DNA of 64,000 bases, taken from Rhabdophis nuchalis (lineage: Eukaryota > Chordata > Lepidosauria > Squamata > Natricidae). Position numbers and translations under genes: made by a program. The stretch is taken from positions 41,446,610 to 41,510,609 of the forward strand of contig CM077647.1 in NCBI GenBank assembly GCA_039707465.1. The letters run 5' to 3'. Position 1 is the stretch's first letter, and every line of letters begins with the position of its first letter. Positions 1 through 11,673 of this stretch are shown piece by piece. The notes beneath the pieces are model-generated. The model had not been told where the DNA came from and did not search any database. It saw nothing but the letters and a program-made list of their open reading frames with translations.

Positions 1-1343
1 GTGCCGTAGGCTTACTAAATCAACTCACACTGGGTGAAAGATAATGACTCTGAAAATTAAAAAAAGAAAATCTTGAAGTTCCTGATAAGTTGGGGAAAAT
101 GTCATAAGTCAGCTTGTATGTGGCTTTATCCATTATGCTTCATTGCTTTTTAATATGTACTGATTTTTATTTTGCCCCAAATCCAGAAATTATCTTCTGT
201 TCCCTTCATTGAAACTGCCTGCTTAATATAGAAATAGATTTAATGAAATAATCAGCACATTGCTTATAAATTAAGATGAACAAAGTACAGACTAAACATG
301 TTTAATATGTATCTTCTGAACCTATAGTAATGGCTTGAAACATTCATCGGTGGTATTAAATGAGCTTGTAAGGCTAAGCAATCTGTAATATAATTAATAA
401 ACATTTAATGGCATTGATTTTTATAGTCTGCCTTATGGAACTCTTATCAGTATACAGCAGATGGGGCATAACTATGAGAAATTATATTTTAAATATGATT
501 ACTGTACTTGAATTATATTTGAAAATTTCTGTTCACTGAAGCATTTATAAATATATTATAACTTGCAGGCCAACCTCTACAAGTGGTAGATTTGGCTGGG
601 GGAGGGGGATTAATACAGTAAAATTTAAATGATGACTATAAAAGTATTTTTAATGATATGTAGCACATTCTTGTTGAAGGGGGTAGAGTGCTCAATGCTC
701 CTTTTTGCAGAAAAATACTTGTTCAAAATCACATTTGACATATTGCAAATTGGTTTCCCTAAAACCAGTCTTAATAATAAATATGTTTTTGATAAAATCT
801 TAAGATTAAAATATTTTCTCTATAATAACATACGCTCTTGAAATGAAATATTTTTCCATGGACTATAAAGAGTTAAATTCCATACAATTTATAGTGCCGA
901 TGGAAGAGAATATTTGTAGCTACGGTTGAATCGTGGGATTCTTGGTGCTCTCTGAGCTTGCTTGTTTCCTTGCAGGCATTTCATTTCCAAACTAGGTAAT
1001 ATCATTAGTGCTAAAAGGGGATTACACTATCTGTGCAAGAAGGAAGGGAGAGAGTTGCTCTTATTTTATATACTAATAGAGTGGGTCAAATTTTTAAACT
1101 TTTAATTTCCAAACATTAAGGATGCTCAAACATTGTGACATGCCTTGGGATTGTAAATATATTTTGATTACTTTAATATAATTTAGATGTACTTGATAAG
1201 CAACTACATAAATATCATAACTTTTTAACGTTTTGTTTGTTCCATTTCACAGGTTCAACTGCATTTCTCTTTTTGTTAAACATTATTTTGTATGAGAGTA
1301 TTAATACTGATGACCTTGTTTCCTGTGCGATAACTGATCTGTA
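1..1343. other. AT-rich non-coding DNA, no feature seen
   Basis: Mostly A+T-rich unique-looking sequence. The 70-codon frame at 629-841 has no recognisable motif and a composition like its surroundings. No repeat, RNA gene or exon boundary could be supported here. Confidence 0.6.
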
Positions 1344-1982
1344 ATGGCTTCTAAAAAAAGAACAAGACTGGAAATATTCATTGATATTAGAAACTTAAAT
1401 AGGACTGGCAAAGACGTGTTGCCATCTGAACTTCCAACATTGCAAGACATTCTTGGATTTGGCCTACTGTTAGGAGAACAAAGTAGTGATGATTCTAGAA
1501 CTACCCAGCAGCCAATGTTGCAAGAAACATATATCCAAAAGTTCTTGAAAGGTGGGAATGAGTGAACAGTTTTTTTGTGATCCCTGTTGTAAATTCACGA
1601 GTGACAATCTTGAACAAAATCCAAGACAGCTTCGATCAAGCCAAAAACATATCTCTTGAAAGATGTCAACGAAATTTTCACTGTGAAACTTGACAAATCG
1701 TTTGACATCTTCAATGGCAAGTGTCAAATTGTTCTGTAGGCCAAATTTGGCTGCCCTGCTGGCTGCAAAAAATAAGCTTATATTAATTGTACCTGCCCTA
1801 AGGAAATGAAGATACCATTGAAGGAACTTTCTTTCATTAAAGGTCAGAGAAAGAAGAATGCTTATTTTGGATTGCACCAGATTGGTTTGCCAAATGTGCC
1901 CAAACAGAAACAACTAGGCAACTAGGTTTTATATTCTGTAAGCCACCTTGAGTTGCCATGGGTGAATAGACAGCAATATAAA

Positions 1983-2063
<81 letters not shown>

Positions 2064-3230
2064 AAAAGTGACAAGGCAATGACAGACAAAGGGTCACTAA
2101 ATATAAGCAGAGAAGTATTCCAGGCATTTAGATGCTGACAAATGAAGTAATTATGTCTTATGATGAAAATGAAGGAGAGACAACTGATGATGAGGGTGAA
2201 GAGGAGTGTGATGGAAGTTATGAAGAGCCTTAGACCAAACAGAACATGCCTTCTACTTCAAAAGAAAATACAGAATACATAGATTAGAAATAACAAATGT
2301 TGCTATGCAGAGCATGAGATATGGTTTTGGTCTATTGCTGTCATTACCACAGCTACTTTCATAGATACTGGCTTGATCACTGAAGAAGACAGGAGACTTG
2401 TTGTTGACCACAATAAAATCAAGAAAGTCCCAAAAAAATTATGAAGTTCCTAGAACAAGAATTTGATGATCTCTGTAAGAAGGATGGAATAAAATACATC
2501 TTCTTTGATAGCTATTTAGGTGCAACTAAACTTATGCTGAAAGCAAACAATTCAGACCAGCAATTCCCCAGTACCATCAAAGAAGAACATTATTCTATGT
2601 GCAGTGAGCTGCGTGGAAGATATATTTTATTATTTCACTACAGAGAAAGACTCAAAAACAGGAAAACATGCTCAAGTGATTACAGATATTGTGGTATATT
2701 TCATGAAGAAGAAAGGCATTAACAAAAGCTTGAAGGCCATTGAAGTAGATTCTACAAATATTAATATTGGATGTGAAGGTGGTACCATGTACTAAGTAGA
2801 GGTCAAGCTTGACCGGAAGTTGATCTGATTGTTTTATGCACTCCACACAAACGTGTTACCCGTACAACACTTAAACACAAAATTGGGTGGGAAAACCTTG
2901 TCTAACAATAAATGGGCAGGTAAAATTGGCATCAAGACACTGCAACAGAACTTGACATTGATGCTTTATTCACCAGAGTTTCAATTGGTAAGCCCCTCAT
3001 TTCACTGAATGACAATGTTAATGATCTTGGTGGTTCTTTGCTGTTGTTTACTGCTATCTTGTTTATCTGACTTACTAGTTCCTTCATTATGGTACTGCTT
3101 ACTTTTTGATCATTGTCTAATCTTAATCTTAATAATAAATCTATGCTCAAATGGATAGTGATTGCTGATGAGAAGTATTTTGATCTTCTTACTTGTGAAT
3201 TTGTTATTGTCTCTTTTGAATGGCATGTAG
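1344..3230 (+). pseudogene. Decayed ORF of an unnamed repetitive protein family
   Basis: Successive fragments of one long protein lie in the same order on the + strand, broken by stops and frameshifts. An N-terminal piece at 1344-1565 contains ELPTLQDILGFGLLLGE. A cysteine-bearing block with KLDKSFDIF and KEMKIPLKEL follows at about 1680-1890. Next come ITTATFIDTGLITEEDR at about 2340-2400, then FFDSYLGATKL and STIKEEHYSMCSELRG at 2500-2620, where a frameshift moves the reading into TEKDSKTGKHAQVITDIV. The last pieces are VDSTNINIGCEGGTMY at about 2745-2795 and LNTKLGGKTLSNNKW at about 2870-2920. A (TAGA)n tract interrupts it at 1984-2063. From memory the blocks resemble a multicopy, functionally uncharacterised protein of arthropod and cnidarian genomes; I know no accepted name. 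Many in-frame stops make it non-functional. Function unknown. Confidence 0.5.
1984..2063. repeat. (TAGA)n microsatellite
   Basis: About 20 nearly perfect tandem copies of a 4-bp unit. The antisense ORF rich in YLSI repeats is an artefact of this tract. It sits inside the decayed ORF. Confidence 0.97.
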
Positions 3231-3269
3231 ATGTTATTTGTAGATGTTGTTTATCTCTATGTGCAATAT

Positions 3270-3459
3270 GATGGCAGATTTGTCAGAGTGCCAGTCTTCC
3301 AAGAATTCTCCAGCATTTTTTGACAAGCAGAGCATGATTCCCTCCCTACAGGGACTGGTCCACAGGGCAATATTCCAACCTGATAATGACCCCAAGCAGA
3401 CCTCCAAAAGGACCACTGCCTTGCTTCTAGGGAAAATACTTTTGAAGGATTTTTCTTAG
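3270..3459 (+). pseudogene. Tc1/mariner transposase fragment
   Basis: The + frame at 3244-3459 contains KQSMIPSLQGLVHRAIFQ followed by PDNDPKQTSKRTTALL. This matches the central part of Tc1-type DDE transposases, where a fish or reptile consensus reads roughly QSMIPSL..LGRRAVFQ and then HDNDPKHTSK; the second catalytic Asp lies in the DND triplet. Only about 50 residues are recognisable. No terminal inverted repeats or TA duplication were found, and the rest of the transposase (HTH domain, first and third catalytic acids) is absent. It abuts the right end of the decayed ORF and was probably an independent insertion. Non-functional. Confidence 0.6.
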
Positions 3460-3920
3460 AAATAACTAAGTAACATTCTAGATCAACCTAGGCAACCTTA
3501 TATTACTCAGAAGATCTATGTTATGGTAAAAGAAACAACATCCTGGGAAGGAAATATGGATTAACTTTTACAATGTCTTTTTGCACCATCCATTCATTAG
3601 CAATATTTTTTTATGAAAAAAACTTTTCTTTCTAAGCCAGAATCTGGTAACAATTAATAGAAGGCTTCTTTTGTTTATGGTAAAGCTGTAGTTGCTGAGT
3701 CAACACCTTTTTTCTTTCTTTCCACCGATTGTCCTTGGAGTGTCCAGGAACTAAATACTTAGCTTTTATTATAGGACTGAGATGTTAAAATATTTAAAGA
3801 GTGAAGAGTCTGAAGTTTTTTAAGGCTTTTCTTTCTTTCTGGCCTTTTAATGGGTTTTTTTTTTAATTAGGAAGGAGTTCTACGCACATACTCATATAGA
3901 CCCTGCCTTATTAACCATGT
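3460..3920. other. Unannotated stretch
   Basis: AT-rich sequence with short T runs. Nothing beyond the end of the transposase scrap could be recognised. Confidence 0.5.
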
Positions 3921-3924
3921 TGTT

Positions 3925-4320
3925 TATTATCTAGTGATGTAGACTTAAGTGTCCTCAGTATGTAGATGATCTTCAACTCTATCTCTTCTTTTCAATAACA
4001 ATCAGTTGATGTCCTGCACTATATCCTGGTATTATAATAAATTGCTTGAGGGTCAATAAGCTGAAACTCAATCTAGATAAAATAGAGGTGCTATAAATAA
4101 TTGATTCACCTGCATGGCTGGATAGTTTTCTACCTGTTCAGAAAAGGGTTGAACTTGGAAGAAATGGTCCAAGATCCATCATTGTCACTGAAAACATGAG
4201 TAAGCTTAATAACATTGAAAACTTTCATCAACATAGGTTTAAATGGCAATATCTGAACAGATAACTTTGTTACTGAATTAGCAAAGATAAAAATTTCCAA
4301 GAAGTCAAAATCCAAACTGT
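3925..4320 (+). mobile_element. LINE reverse transcriptase fragment (CR1/L2-type)
   Basis: The + strand translation has YVDDLQLYLLF at 3959-3991, an RT motif C (the YxDD box), followed after about 70 bases by a piece like NKLKLNLDKIEVL. That spacing and wording are typical of L2/CR1-superfamily non-LTR retrotransposons. Downstream sequence up to about 4320 is probably the same element, with several stops. There is no 3' end or target duplication. Clade assignment is tentative. Confidence 0.5.
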
Positions 4321-4363
4321 AAATTGTCTTGGTAAATTATGGATTGGAAATGCCAATAAAGAA

Positions 4364-4615
4364 ATTCAAGGAGAGAAGCCAATAAAAAAATTCAAGGAGA
4401 GAAGCAACTTAGAATTAAGGAGAAATTTCCTGACAGTTAGAACAATTAACCTCTGGAACAGCTTGCCTCCAGAAGTTGTGAATGCCCCAACCCTGGAAGT
4501 CTTTAAAAAGATGTTAGATAGCCATTTGTCTGAAATGGTATAAGGTTCCTGCCCACGCAGGGGGTTGGACTAGAAGACCTACAAGGTCCCTTCCAACTCT
4601 GCTATTGTATTGTAA
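4364..4615 (+). mobile_element. CR1 LINE, 3' end
   Basis: Nearly collinear with the end of the CR1 copy at 55880-56114: the final codons (LWNSLPPEVVNAPTLEVFK), the stop, then the 3' UTR with the GGGGGTTGGACTAGAAGACC block and a terminal ATTGTATTGT tail. There is no poly(A), as expected for CR1. A 25-bp segment near the start (AATTCAAGGAGAGAAGC) is present twice. Severely 5'-truncated. Confidence 0.9.
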
Positions 4616-4627
4616 ATGTAATAGATC

Positions 4628-4738
4628 CATCCATCCTTCCTTCCTTCCTTCCTTCCTTCCTTCCTTCCTTCCTTCCTTCTCTCCCTTCCTTCCTTCCTTC
4701 CTTCCTTCCTTCCTTCCTTTCTTTCTTTCTTTCTTTCC
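4628..4738. repeat. (CTTC)n/(TTTC)n microsatellite
   Basis: Long run of CTTC units that shift to TTTC, immediately after the CR1 tail. The antisense KEGRKEGRKEG frames are artefacts. Confidence 0.97.
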
Positions 4739-4739
4739 T

Positions 4740-5618
4740 CCTTCCCCCCCCTCCCTCCATTTTCTATAGCTGCCCATCTTATAATCAACCCTGAGCAGCT
4801 CCAAATCAACATTTTACCAAAGTTATTTACATAAGAAGCAAAAATTAAATTCATAGAATTAGAGATAAGCAATTTGGCCATAGTATTTGTAGGGGCAGAG
4901 GCATGAAGATAATCAAAAACTAAATTAGTCAACAGTAAATAGAACTAAATGGCAGTTTGGAAGAAGGAAAACTCAATGATTGCATATGCTTATATGTTTT
5001 ATGTGTTGATAGATATCAGTAAACTATGAACTAAATGGCACCTTCCAATTCTATGGGGTAGCTTGGCCTCACCTAGGCAAATCAATGTACATGCTGAGAA
5101 CAATAGAATTATCCTCTTTGTAGCAAGGATGCAACATGATCTTTCTTATATCATCACGTATTCTGACAATTCTAACAACTGGAAGAAGCTTTATATGTCA
5201 TTCATACACAGGTACTTCTTCCAATGAATAAGCTCACTGAAAATACTTTTCAGTTACTCTAACAACCAGAGAAGGCAGCAGGTTTTTGAAATGGTGCAGG
5301 ACCTGATTATGCCACGTTGACATTTTCTTACTTGGACTAAATGCAGTTAATTTCCAAGACTAATAAGTACTGGAGTTGATCTTTAAAGGCCTAAATGGCT
5401 TGTACTAGGCTACATTATACCCCACCCATGTATTTAAAGTGCAAGAACTTCTTTCCTTTTCATAGTGAAGAATATATAGTACTTATATTATTTTTTTCAG
5501 AGTCCTTATTGCTCTCTGAAGATATTTGCTTGTAGACATATCATATCATATCATATTACCCAACCAGGTAACATCTTCAATGTCAAGTGAGACATCTAGA
5601 AATGCATATGTTCTTACA
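4740..5618. other. Mostly unannotated; possible LINE scrap near 5370-5400
   Basis: No gene. The translation IFKGLNGL near 5378-5400 resembles the KALNGLAPSYL-type C-terminal block of L2-like LINEs, but too little is preserved for a firm call. Confidence 0.4.
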
Positions 5619-5772
5619 GGAGCATCTGCAGGGGAGAGGATTCAAAAAGGTCAAAATGGTGGCTAATCAATTTCTGATCCCTTTTTATGAATCTGCATAA
5701 AAGAATGGGGCTTTGATCATGTGACTGTGGCTGCCATCTTAACATTTCTGACATCCCCTACAGATGTCCCTA
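5619..5772. mobile_element. Fold-back (palindromic) MITE, copy 1
   Basis: The left arm (AGGAGCATCTGCAGGGGA, then TCAAAATGGTGGCTA) pairs imperfectly with the right arm (GGCTGCCATCTTAAC, then TCCCCTACAGATGTCCCT), giving a stem of about 55 bp around an AT-rich centre. A second copy of the family is at 26848-26985. No transposase is encoded; the superfamily is unknown. Confidence 0.6.
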
Positions 5773-8700
5773 CAGTCCTACATGAATAATCCTTAGTGCA
5801 TATAAAGTTAAAGGGTGTCTACTATTATGACTGATCCATTTTGCCCTCAGAGAGAGTATTGTAGAAACTTTGTTTTTTAAATAGTTCAGAATTTTTCTTG
5901 TAATGCATTTGTTACTGCTATTCCGAGTAAAATCCTGATGATATGCTATCTTGAAATTGTTTTTGAAATCGATACATGAACCATTTTCTATATATGTACA
6001 GAACAGTCTAATATAAATCTTAATAGAAATAATTAATGACTGGCCCAAAGTAGGGTGAAGGTTACCTAAAATGACCGATCTAGAATGCCATTAAAAACAC
6101 CAACTAATATTATTGGATTTTTACTGCCAGAAACTGGATTCCTTATTAAGGAATTCAGCAGATTTCTTGACAACTAGTCTATTGGGTTTTTTGGGTGGGG
6201 GGGAGGGGAGGATAATGTGGTTAGTATTCCAGTTCTGGCAGAAAGTGGATGAGGTCAGTCTTGAATGACTTCTTCAAAGCTTACACACTTATAAATGAAT
6301 GCAGGGTTAAAAGCAAAGGTATTTAAAGGAAAACAAATAATTTGGAAATAGAGTGTACTCCTGCTGCCCCACACCCAATTCTTATTCATCAGATCCTTAT
6401 CTGAATATCTGGAAAAACTACAGAATTGTGGTTTCCAAAGAGCTTCAGACATGCCTGGACGTAGTTTGAGTTATGCCTGTGACTGTGATCAGTGCTGCCA
6501 GTGGCTATGGCACCTTATCTGAGCCTCACAGAATTGTGAACATAACAGATCTTTCAGCTAGGTTGAGCTCAGCAAATCATGTGGAACGCTTGCATGATTG
6601 CCACATCTAGTGAGTGCTTCAGGGATTGATAGCCAGCCTTTTTTTTTTTAATGTCTGACACTTTTAATCCAGGAAACCTGAAGGCTAGGTTATACATTAC
6701 AAGGATACATTTATAGTTCTACCACATGATGACTATATTTGCATTTCTATCATTATTCACCAATTTGGTTTCCCTCTGATATGCTGGTCTATAATCCCAT
6801 CATTTTCCATCAGCATTTTGATGGATATGATTTCTAATGCAACACATCTAGAGATTACCAAATTGGAAAAGCAGAACTGATTTTGTTTAAGTAGACATTT
6901 TAAAGTAATATATTCATTCATATTTGAACACATAGGCCATCTTCTAAGCCAAACCTCTTTTTTTTTTTTTGCTTAATTTAAAAGTTCATTTAGGATTTCT
7001 CCTGATGCTTTATTTAATTTCAGTTTCTCATATACTCTGTTAAAGTCTTAACTTACAATTCTGTGTTTAACTTTTCATTCCAATGGAATATCTGAAAATT
7101 ATTTCCTGAATATATCTTTTGTCTTTCTGCAAACTCTTCATTCTTTGTCAGTTTATGTCTCTCATTCAGTTCTTAAAAGTTAGCTCCTTGTCTTCCTTTG
7201 CTTATTTTTTTCTTGTTTTTGTTTTCAATACTATAAAACTGTACTGTAGTTATAAAATGTTCAAATTAGGCTTATTTATATGTGCTTATAGTATGTGTAA
7301 TATCTTAGAAAAATCATTTATTTATTTCCTGGAGAAATATCACTGTTGAAGTCAAATTTCCCTGGCACCCCATCCCACCCCCCCCAAAAAATCCACTCTT
7401 CCAGAGATTTGAACTTTGACTTGACCGACCAAGAAATCTTCATTAAAAAAAATACAGAAAGGACACAAAATATGGGCTACTCTCTAAAGACTGACAATAT
7501 CATCTAGATACTGCATGAAATTGTGGTAATTACTTATTCAAATTGCATATTAAGAAATTCCTTTGGGAGCAATCTGTATTTGACCTCTGAAAAATAGAAT
7601 CCATTTAGGTCTGGATTCCTTGCCACAGAATAATTTCTTGGAAAAATCACATAATAAATATTAAAAACATGAAAATATTCTGGGATTGTTTGTATTTCTA
7701 TTTGGGTTTTTTTGTATGTGTATATATATTTCAGTATGTGTATGTATGTGTATACATTTTTACGTGCCTACAGGTATTTAATTTTATCTAGGAAAAATAA
7801 AAATTCATCTGTAGAATAACTGCAAGTGAAATACTACAATAATATTGATTGTGTGAGGTCCATGTTGTTAATGTTTTGCTTTGCTATTTTCAAATATTTC
7901 AAACCAAATGCATTAACCTGAAACTACATAATGGTAAAAAATGATCAGATTAATTTTTAGTATTTTATACCATATTATGGCATAATGCTTAATAGATTAA
8001 GTGTTTGAACAAATGTTTTCAATTCTTGTAAGCCTAAAAGCAATTCTGGAAAATATATATTCTTAACATAAAATATATCTTTACTCATAGTAAAATGTCT
8101 TCTTAAAATCAAGATATTTTGGGCCATAAAATTTACTTCTTTTCTAATGTTATCAGGTATTTTTTAAATAGAACAAAAAAAAATCTAGCAATAACTCCTG
8201 AAAAACTGTCAGCTAGTATTTTACAAATGTTTTACCAAACATTTTTAACTAAGAAGGAGTTGAATAATAATCAACTGAAAACTGATATGTCTGTAATTGT
8301 CCCACTGTCTTTTTTACCAGCCTTTCTGAGTTGTTAACTAGATATACTCTGGGATTAGAAAATGGAATGACTCACTTTCCAAAAATAATGTATAATCACT
8401 AATTACTTCTTTATTTCTGTCATGTCTCCACCATTCCCCCCCCCAAAAGGACTAAGTATAGCATCTGGGCAGAAAGAAACAGCGTTGCTAGGTCATCAGC
8501 CAGAAGGAGGAAGAATCTCAAACACATCACCTGACAATGACAAATGAGGTACATGGGAGTACGCATCATTTGGTTCTATTGAGCTTATACCTTCCAGGCA
8601 AAATGGCTTTTATCACTAACTGAAGGGTTTCACATTCTCAGTTGCATCTGCTTGATGGCAAGGATTTCTGAAATGTAAAGTGGGTTTTAGGTCTTCCTTA

Positions 8701-9205
8701 AAGGTCAGGAAATAAGTTGAAAATCACTTTGTTGTGATGACAGACAGGTTCTTTTGCCTGGAGAATAATTCTTACTTAAAAAAAAACACCACATGATGTC
8801 AATAAAGCCATTCATTATAAATTTGTTTATAATGAGTTTGTAATGTTTGTAATGAGTTGTTTTACTTTAATTATGGTTTAACAAATGAAAATTGAGAATA
8901 TGTCTTTAGAAAATGCTCACTTGACTCTGGTCCCTTTCATATAACAATTTCCTTAACTGAGTCCTGTTTCCAACATCATTGTGGAGTTTCCACATATTTT
9001 TTTTAGCTGTCCCCTTTAGCTTATTTGCTTTGGATGAAAAATATTTTGTATCACTTCTCTTGTAGATGTTTCCTCATGATAGGAACTGCTTCTTCACCTT
9101 GATATTTGGGATTTAATCTTTAATTTTAACCTAGTCTCAACCACTCCCTCCAAGATGAGTCAAGAGACAACTCCAATTGACTTTAAACCTCTATGCTTTA
9201 ATTTA
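5773..9205. other. AT-rich non-coding DNA
   Basis: No coding, RNA or clear repeat signal. It contains short homopolymers and a degenerate (TGTATG)n run near 7710-7760. The ORFs at 5770-6048 (-), 6255-6452 (-), 7119-7349 (+) and 8119-8337 (+) have no family features. Confidence 0.55.
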
Positions 9206-9450
9206 AGAGCCACAGTGGCACAACGATCAGAATGTAGTACTGCAGGCTATTTCTGCCGACTACTAGCTGCCAGCAGTTGGTAGTTCAAATTTCAGCAGGC
9301 TCAAAATTGACTCAGCCTTCCATCCTTCTGAGGTCAGTAAAATGAGAACCCAGAGTGTTGGGGGTAATGTGCTGACTCTGTAAACCATTTAGAGAAGGCT
9401 GTAAAGCACTAAGAAAAAGGATATAAGTCTAAGTGCTTTTGCTCGATTAA
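9206..9450 (+). mobile_element. tRNA-derived SINE, family A
   Basis: Starts with a tRNA-like head (CACAGTGGCACAACGATCAG, then a B-box-like GTAGTTCAAATTT), followed by a body containing TTGACTCAGCCTTCCATCC and ATGTGCTGACTCTGTAAACC and the tail ATATAAGTCTAAGTGCTTTTGC. The same body occurs inverted at 21832-21957 and 24968-25185, so it is an interspersed family; it matches a SINE I recall as abundant in snakes. Old and diverged. Confidence 0.8.
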
Positions 9451-10446
9451 AAAAAAAATCAACTCACAGACCAAGATACAACACCAAAGGCCGCTTGGAT
9501 AGCAATTTTTATGCTCTACCATAAAAAATAAAAATCCATCACCTAAGTAAGATCCACCATCATACATATTCCACCATTAAAAATAAAGCGAGAGTCCTTG
9601 GCAGAAAAAGGAATGGATATTTGTAAGATGGTAGAAATATAAAGATTACAGGGATTGTGTTGATTGTGTATCAATCTACGCAGAAAGATAGTGAGAGAAG
9701 CAGAACCTAACCAAATGATTATTATTTTTAATTTCTAGCCATTTATTTTCTTCAATTTGAAAGACCCAATGCACAAAAATGCTACACTCTCCAGTTTTTA
9801 AGTATTTGTTTTTAAATTTCAGCAGGCATCATTTCAGCTGACTATACTATCTATACTTTTCTATCTCAAGATGTTGTAGGGCCTCTAACTGCTGCAGTGC
9901 TAATTTAATTTAATTGGTAGTTGGAGGGGATTGTATTGTTTTCTCCTCACACAGAGACAACTTGTTTAGCAACATGAAAAGCTGCATTATCTGCAGCATG
10001 ACTCTGCCTAACCTGCTACAGATTTCAAGTACACACTTCAATAGCACAGTGCCACTTTCTGTTCATAGCAGAGGAAGCTGCAAGTCAATGTGTCATGTGT
10101 CATCAGTGCATTAGGGTGACCGAACAACAGGAATTGCTTTCTTCAAATAAGTCAGTTTAATGTACTTCACATTGGGTAAACTGTGCATTCTGATGAGATG
10201 AGTAGCAAATAGATTTAGGCACTGTTGAACCAGTATCTAGCAGACTGATGAAGTCTGGCTGCCCTCCAGGGATGCCTCTTGTCAACAATGCAGAGCAGCT
10301 CACAAGCAGGATAACATGAACTGCAATTGCCCACATGTCAGGCATTATTGTCAGGGACAATGACTTAATGATTGTGGTTTCAGGAATAAGCACTAGCTGC
10401 AAGAGTTCCAGTGAAATGTTCTTCTTCCCTGAAGATGATACTGACC
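9451..10446. other. Non-coding DNA, no feature seen
   Basis: Unique-looking sequence. The ORFs at 9914-10114 (+) and 10157-10402 (-) show no motif. Confidence 0.5.
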
Positions 10447-10885
10447 TGTGTATTTGTATTTATTAGGTTGTCAAATTTGTACAAGATAGCGGGTATAAAT
10501 ATCAACATGAATATGAATGAAAGCAATTAGTACAAAAAATGGGGACAGGGACATTAGACATGCTGGTGTGTTTATGCACACCCCTTTACGGACCACTTAA
10601 GAATGGGGTAAGGTCCACCATAGACAGTTTAATGTTGAAGCTGTGAGAGTTAGAGGATGTAACAATAGAATCAGGTAGATCATTCCATACTCTGTTGCTG
10701 AAGTCATATTTTCTGCAATTGAGTTTGGAGCAGTTTACTTTGAGTTTGTATCAATTGTTTGTCCATGTATTATTGAGGTTGAAGCTGAAGAAGTCATTGA
10801 CAGGTTAGACATTGTAGCAGACAATTTTGTGTACTATGCTCAGATCATACTGCAGGTGGTGTAGTTGCAAATTGTCCAAGTTCAA
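10447..10885 (-). mobile_element. LINE 3' fragment (third LINE family), minus strand
   Basis: Shares ordered blocks with 35695-36306 (-) and 40856-41385 (+): a tail near TATTTATTAGGTTGTCAAA, GTCCACCATAGACAGTTTAA, then GACAATTTTGTGTACTATGC. The better preserved copy translates to HKIVCYSILPVNNYFSFNLN, the C-terminus of a non-LTR retrotransposon RT protein. This copy has several stops. The clade could not be fixed. Confidence 0.65.
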
Positions 10886-11303
10886 AATTTCAAGTCTGGT
10901 TTATGGTATCTGGTATATGGCTACAGTAAGATTGTCTCTTAAACTGTTCCAGCTTTTTGGGGTGTTTGCTACAAAATTAATATTGAAATGTGGGAAGGGC
11001 CTTATGATATCATAGAAAAAGCTGATCAAGTCAAAAATTTTGCTTTCCACATAAGCCACAAAGCATGTGATTGCAGATTCAAGAGATGTTGCTTTTTTAA
11101 ACTGGAAATTTAAGTTCAAACTAGCATGTAGTTGTTGGTTGGTAAATCACTGGATAGCAGTTTGAAACATCTGCTTGAGAAGAGGGACAAGAAGTGCTGC
11201 TTTCTTGGCTTTCTATTTCAGTTGAACTTTGCTCAATCAGCAAATTCTTTCTCAGTTGTGACATGCTCTTTTCCACTATAGTCCACGTTCCAAAATTAGG
11301 AAT
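10886..11303. other. Unannotated stretch before the SINE
   Basis: No recognisable repeat or gene. The small overlapping ORFs on both strands have no coding signature. Confidence 0.4.
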
Positions 11304-11673
11304 ATTACAATATAAAGGTAAAGGTTCTCCCTGCACATGTATGCTAGTCATTTCTGGTTCTAAGGGTGGTGCTCATTTCCATTTCTAAGCTGAAGAGCCC
11401 GAAGTCCGAAGATGATTCCATGATCATGTGGCCGGCATGACTAAACACTGAAGTTGCACAGAACACTGTTACCTTCCCACCAAGATGGTGGTTCCTATTT
11501 TTCTGCTTGCATTTTTTAATGTGCTTTCAAACTGCTAGGTTGGCAGAAATTGGGACAAGTAACGGGAGCTCACTCCATTTTGCGGCACTAGGAATTTGAA
11601 CTGCTGAACTCCTGACCTGATTGACAAGCTCAGCATCTTAGCCACTGAGCCACCGCATCCCTATTACAATATA
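11304..11673 (-). mobile_element. tRNA-derived SINE, family B, with target-site duplication
   Basis: The SINE body occupies 11315-11662 on the minus strand. Its tRNA-like head is at the right end (complement of CTTAGCCACTGAGCCACCGC) and its 3' tail at the left (complement of ATAAAGGTAAAGGTTC, i.e. a GAACCTTTACC-type tail). It is flanked by a perfect 11-bp direct repeat, ATTACAATATA, at 11304-11314 and 11663-11673, showing insertion by target-primed reverse transcription. A same-family copy lies at 48812-49130 (+). Confidence 0.88.

Noticed and set aside
4514..4932. Lys/Glu/Gly/Arg-rich minus ORFs
   Set aside because: Artefacts of the CTTC microsatellite.
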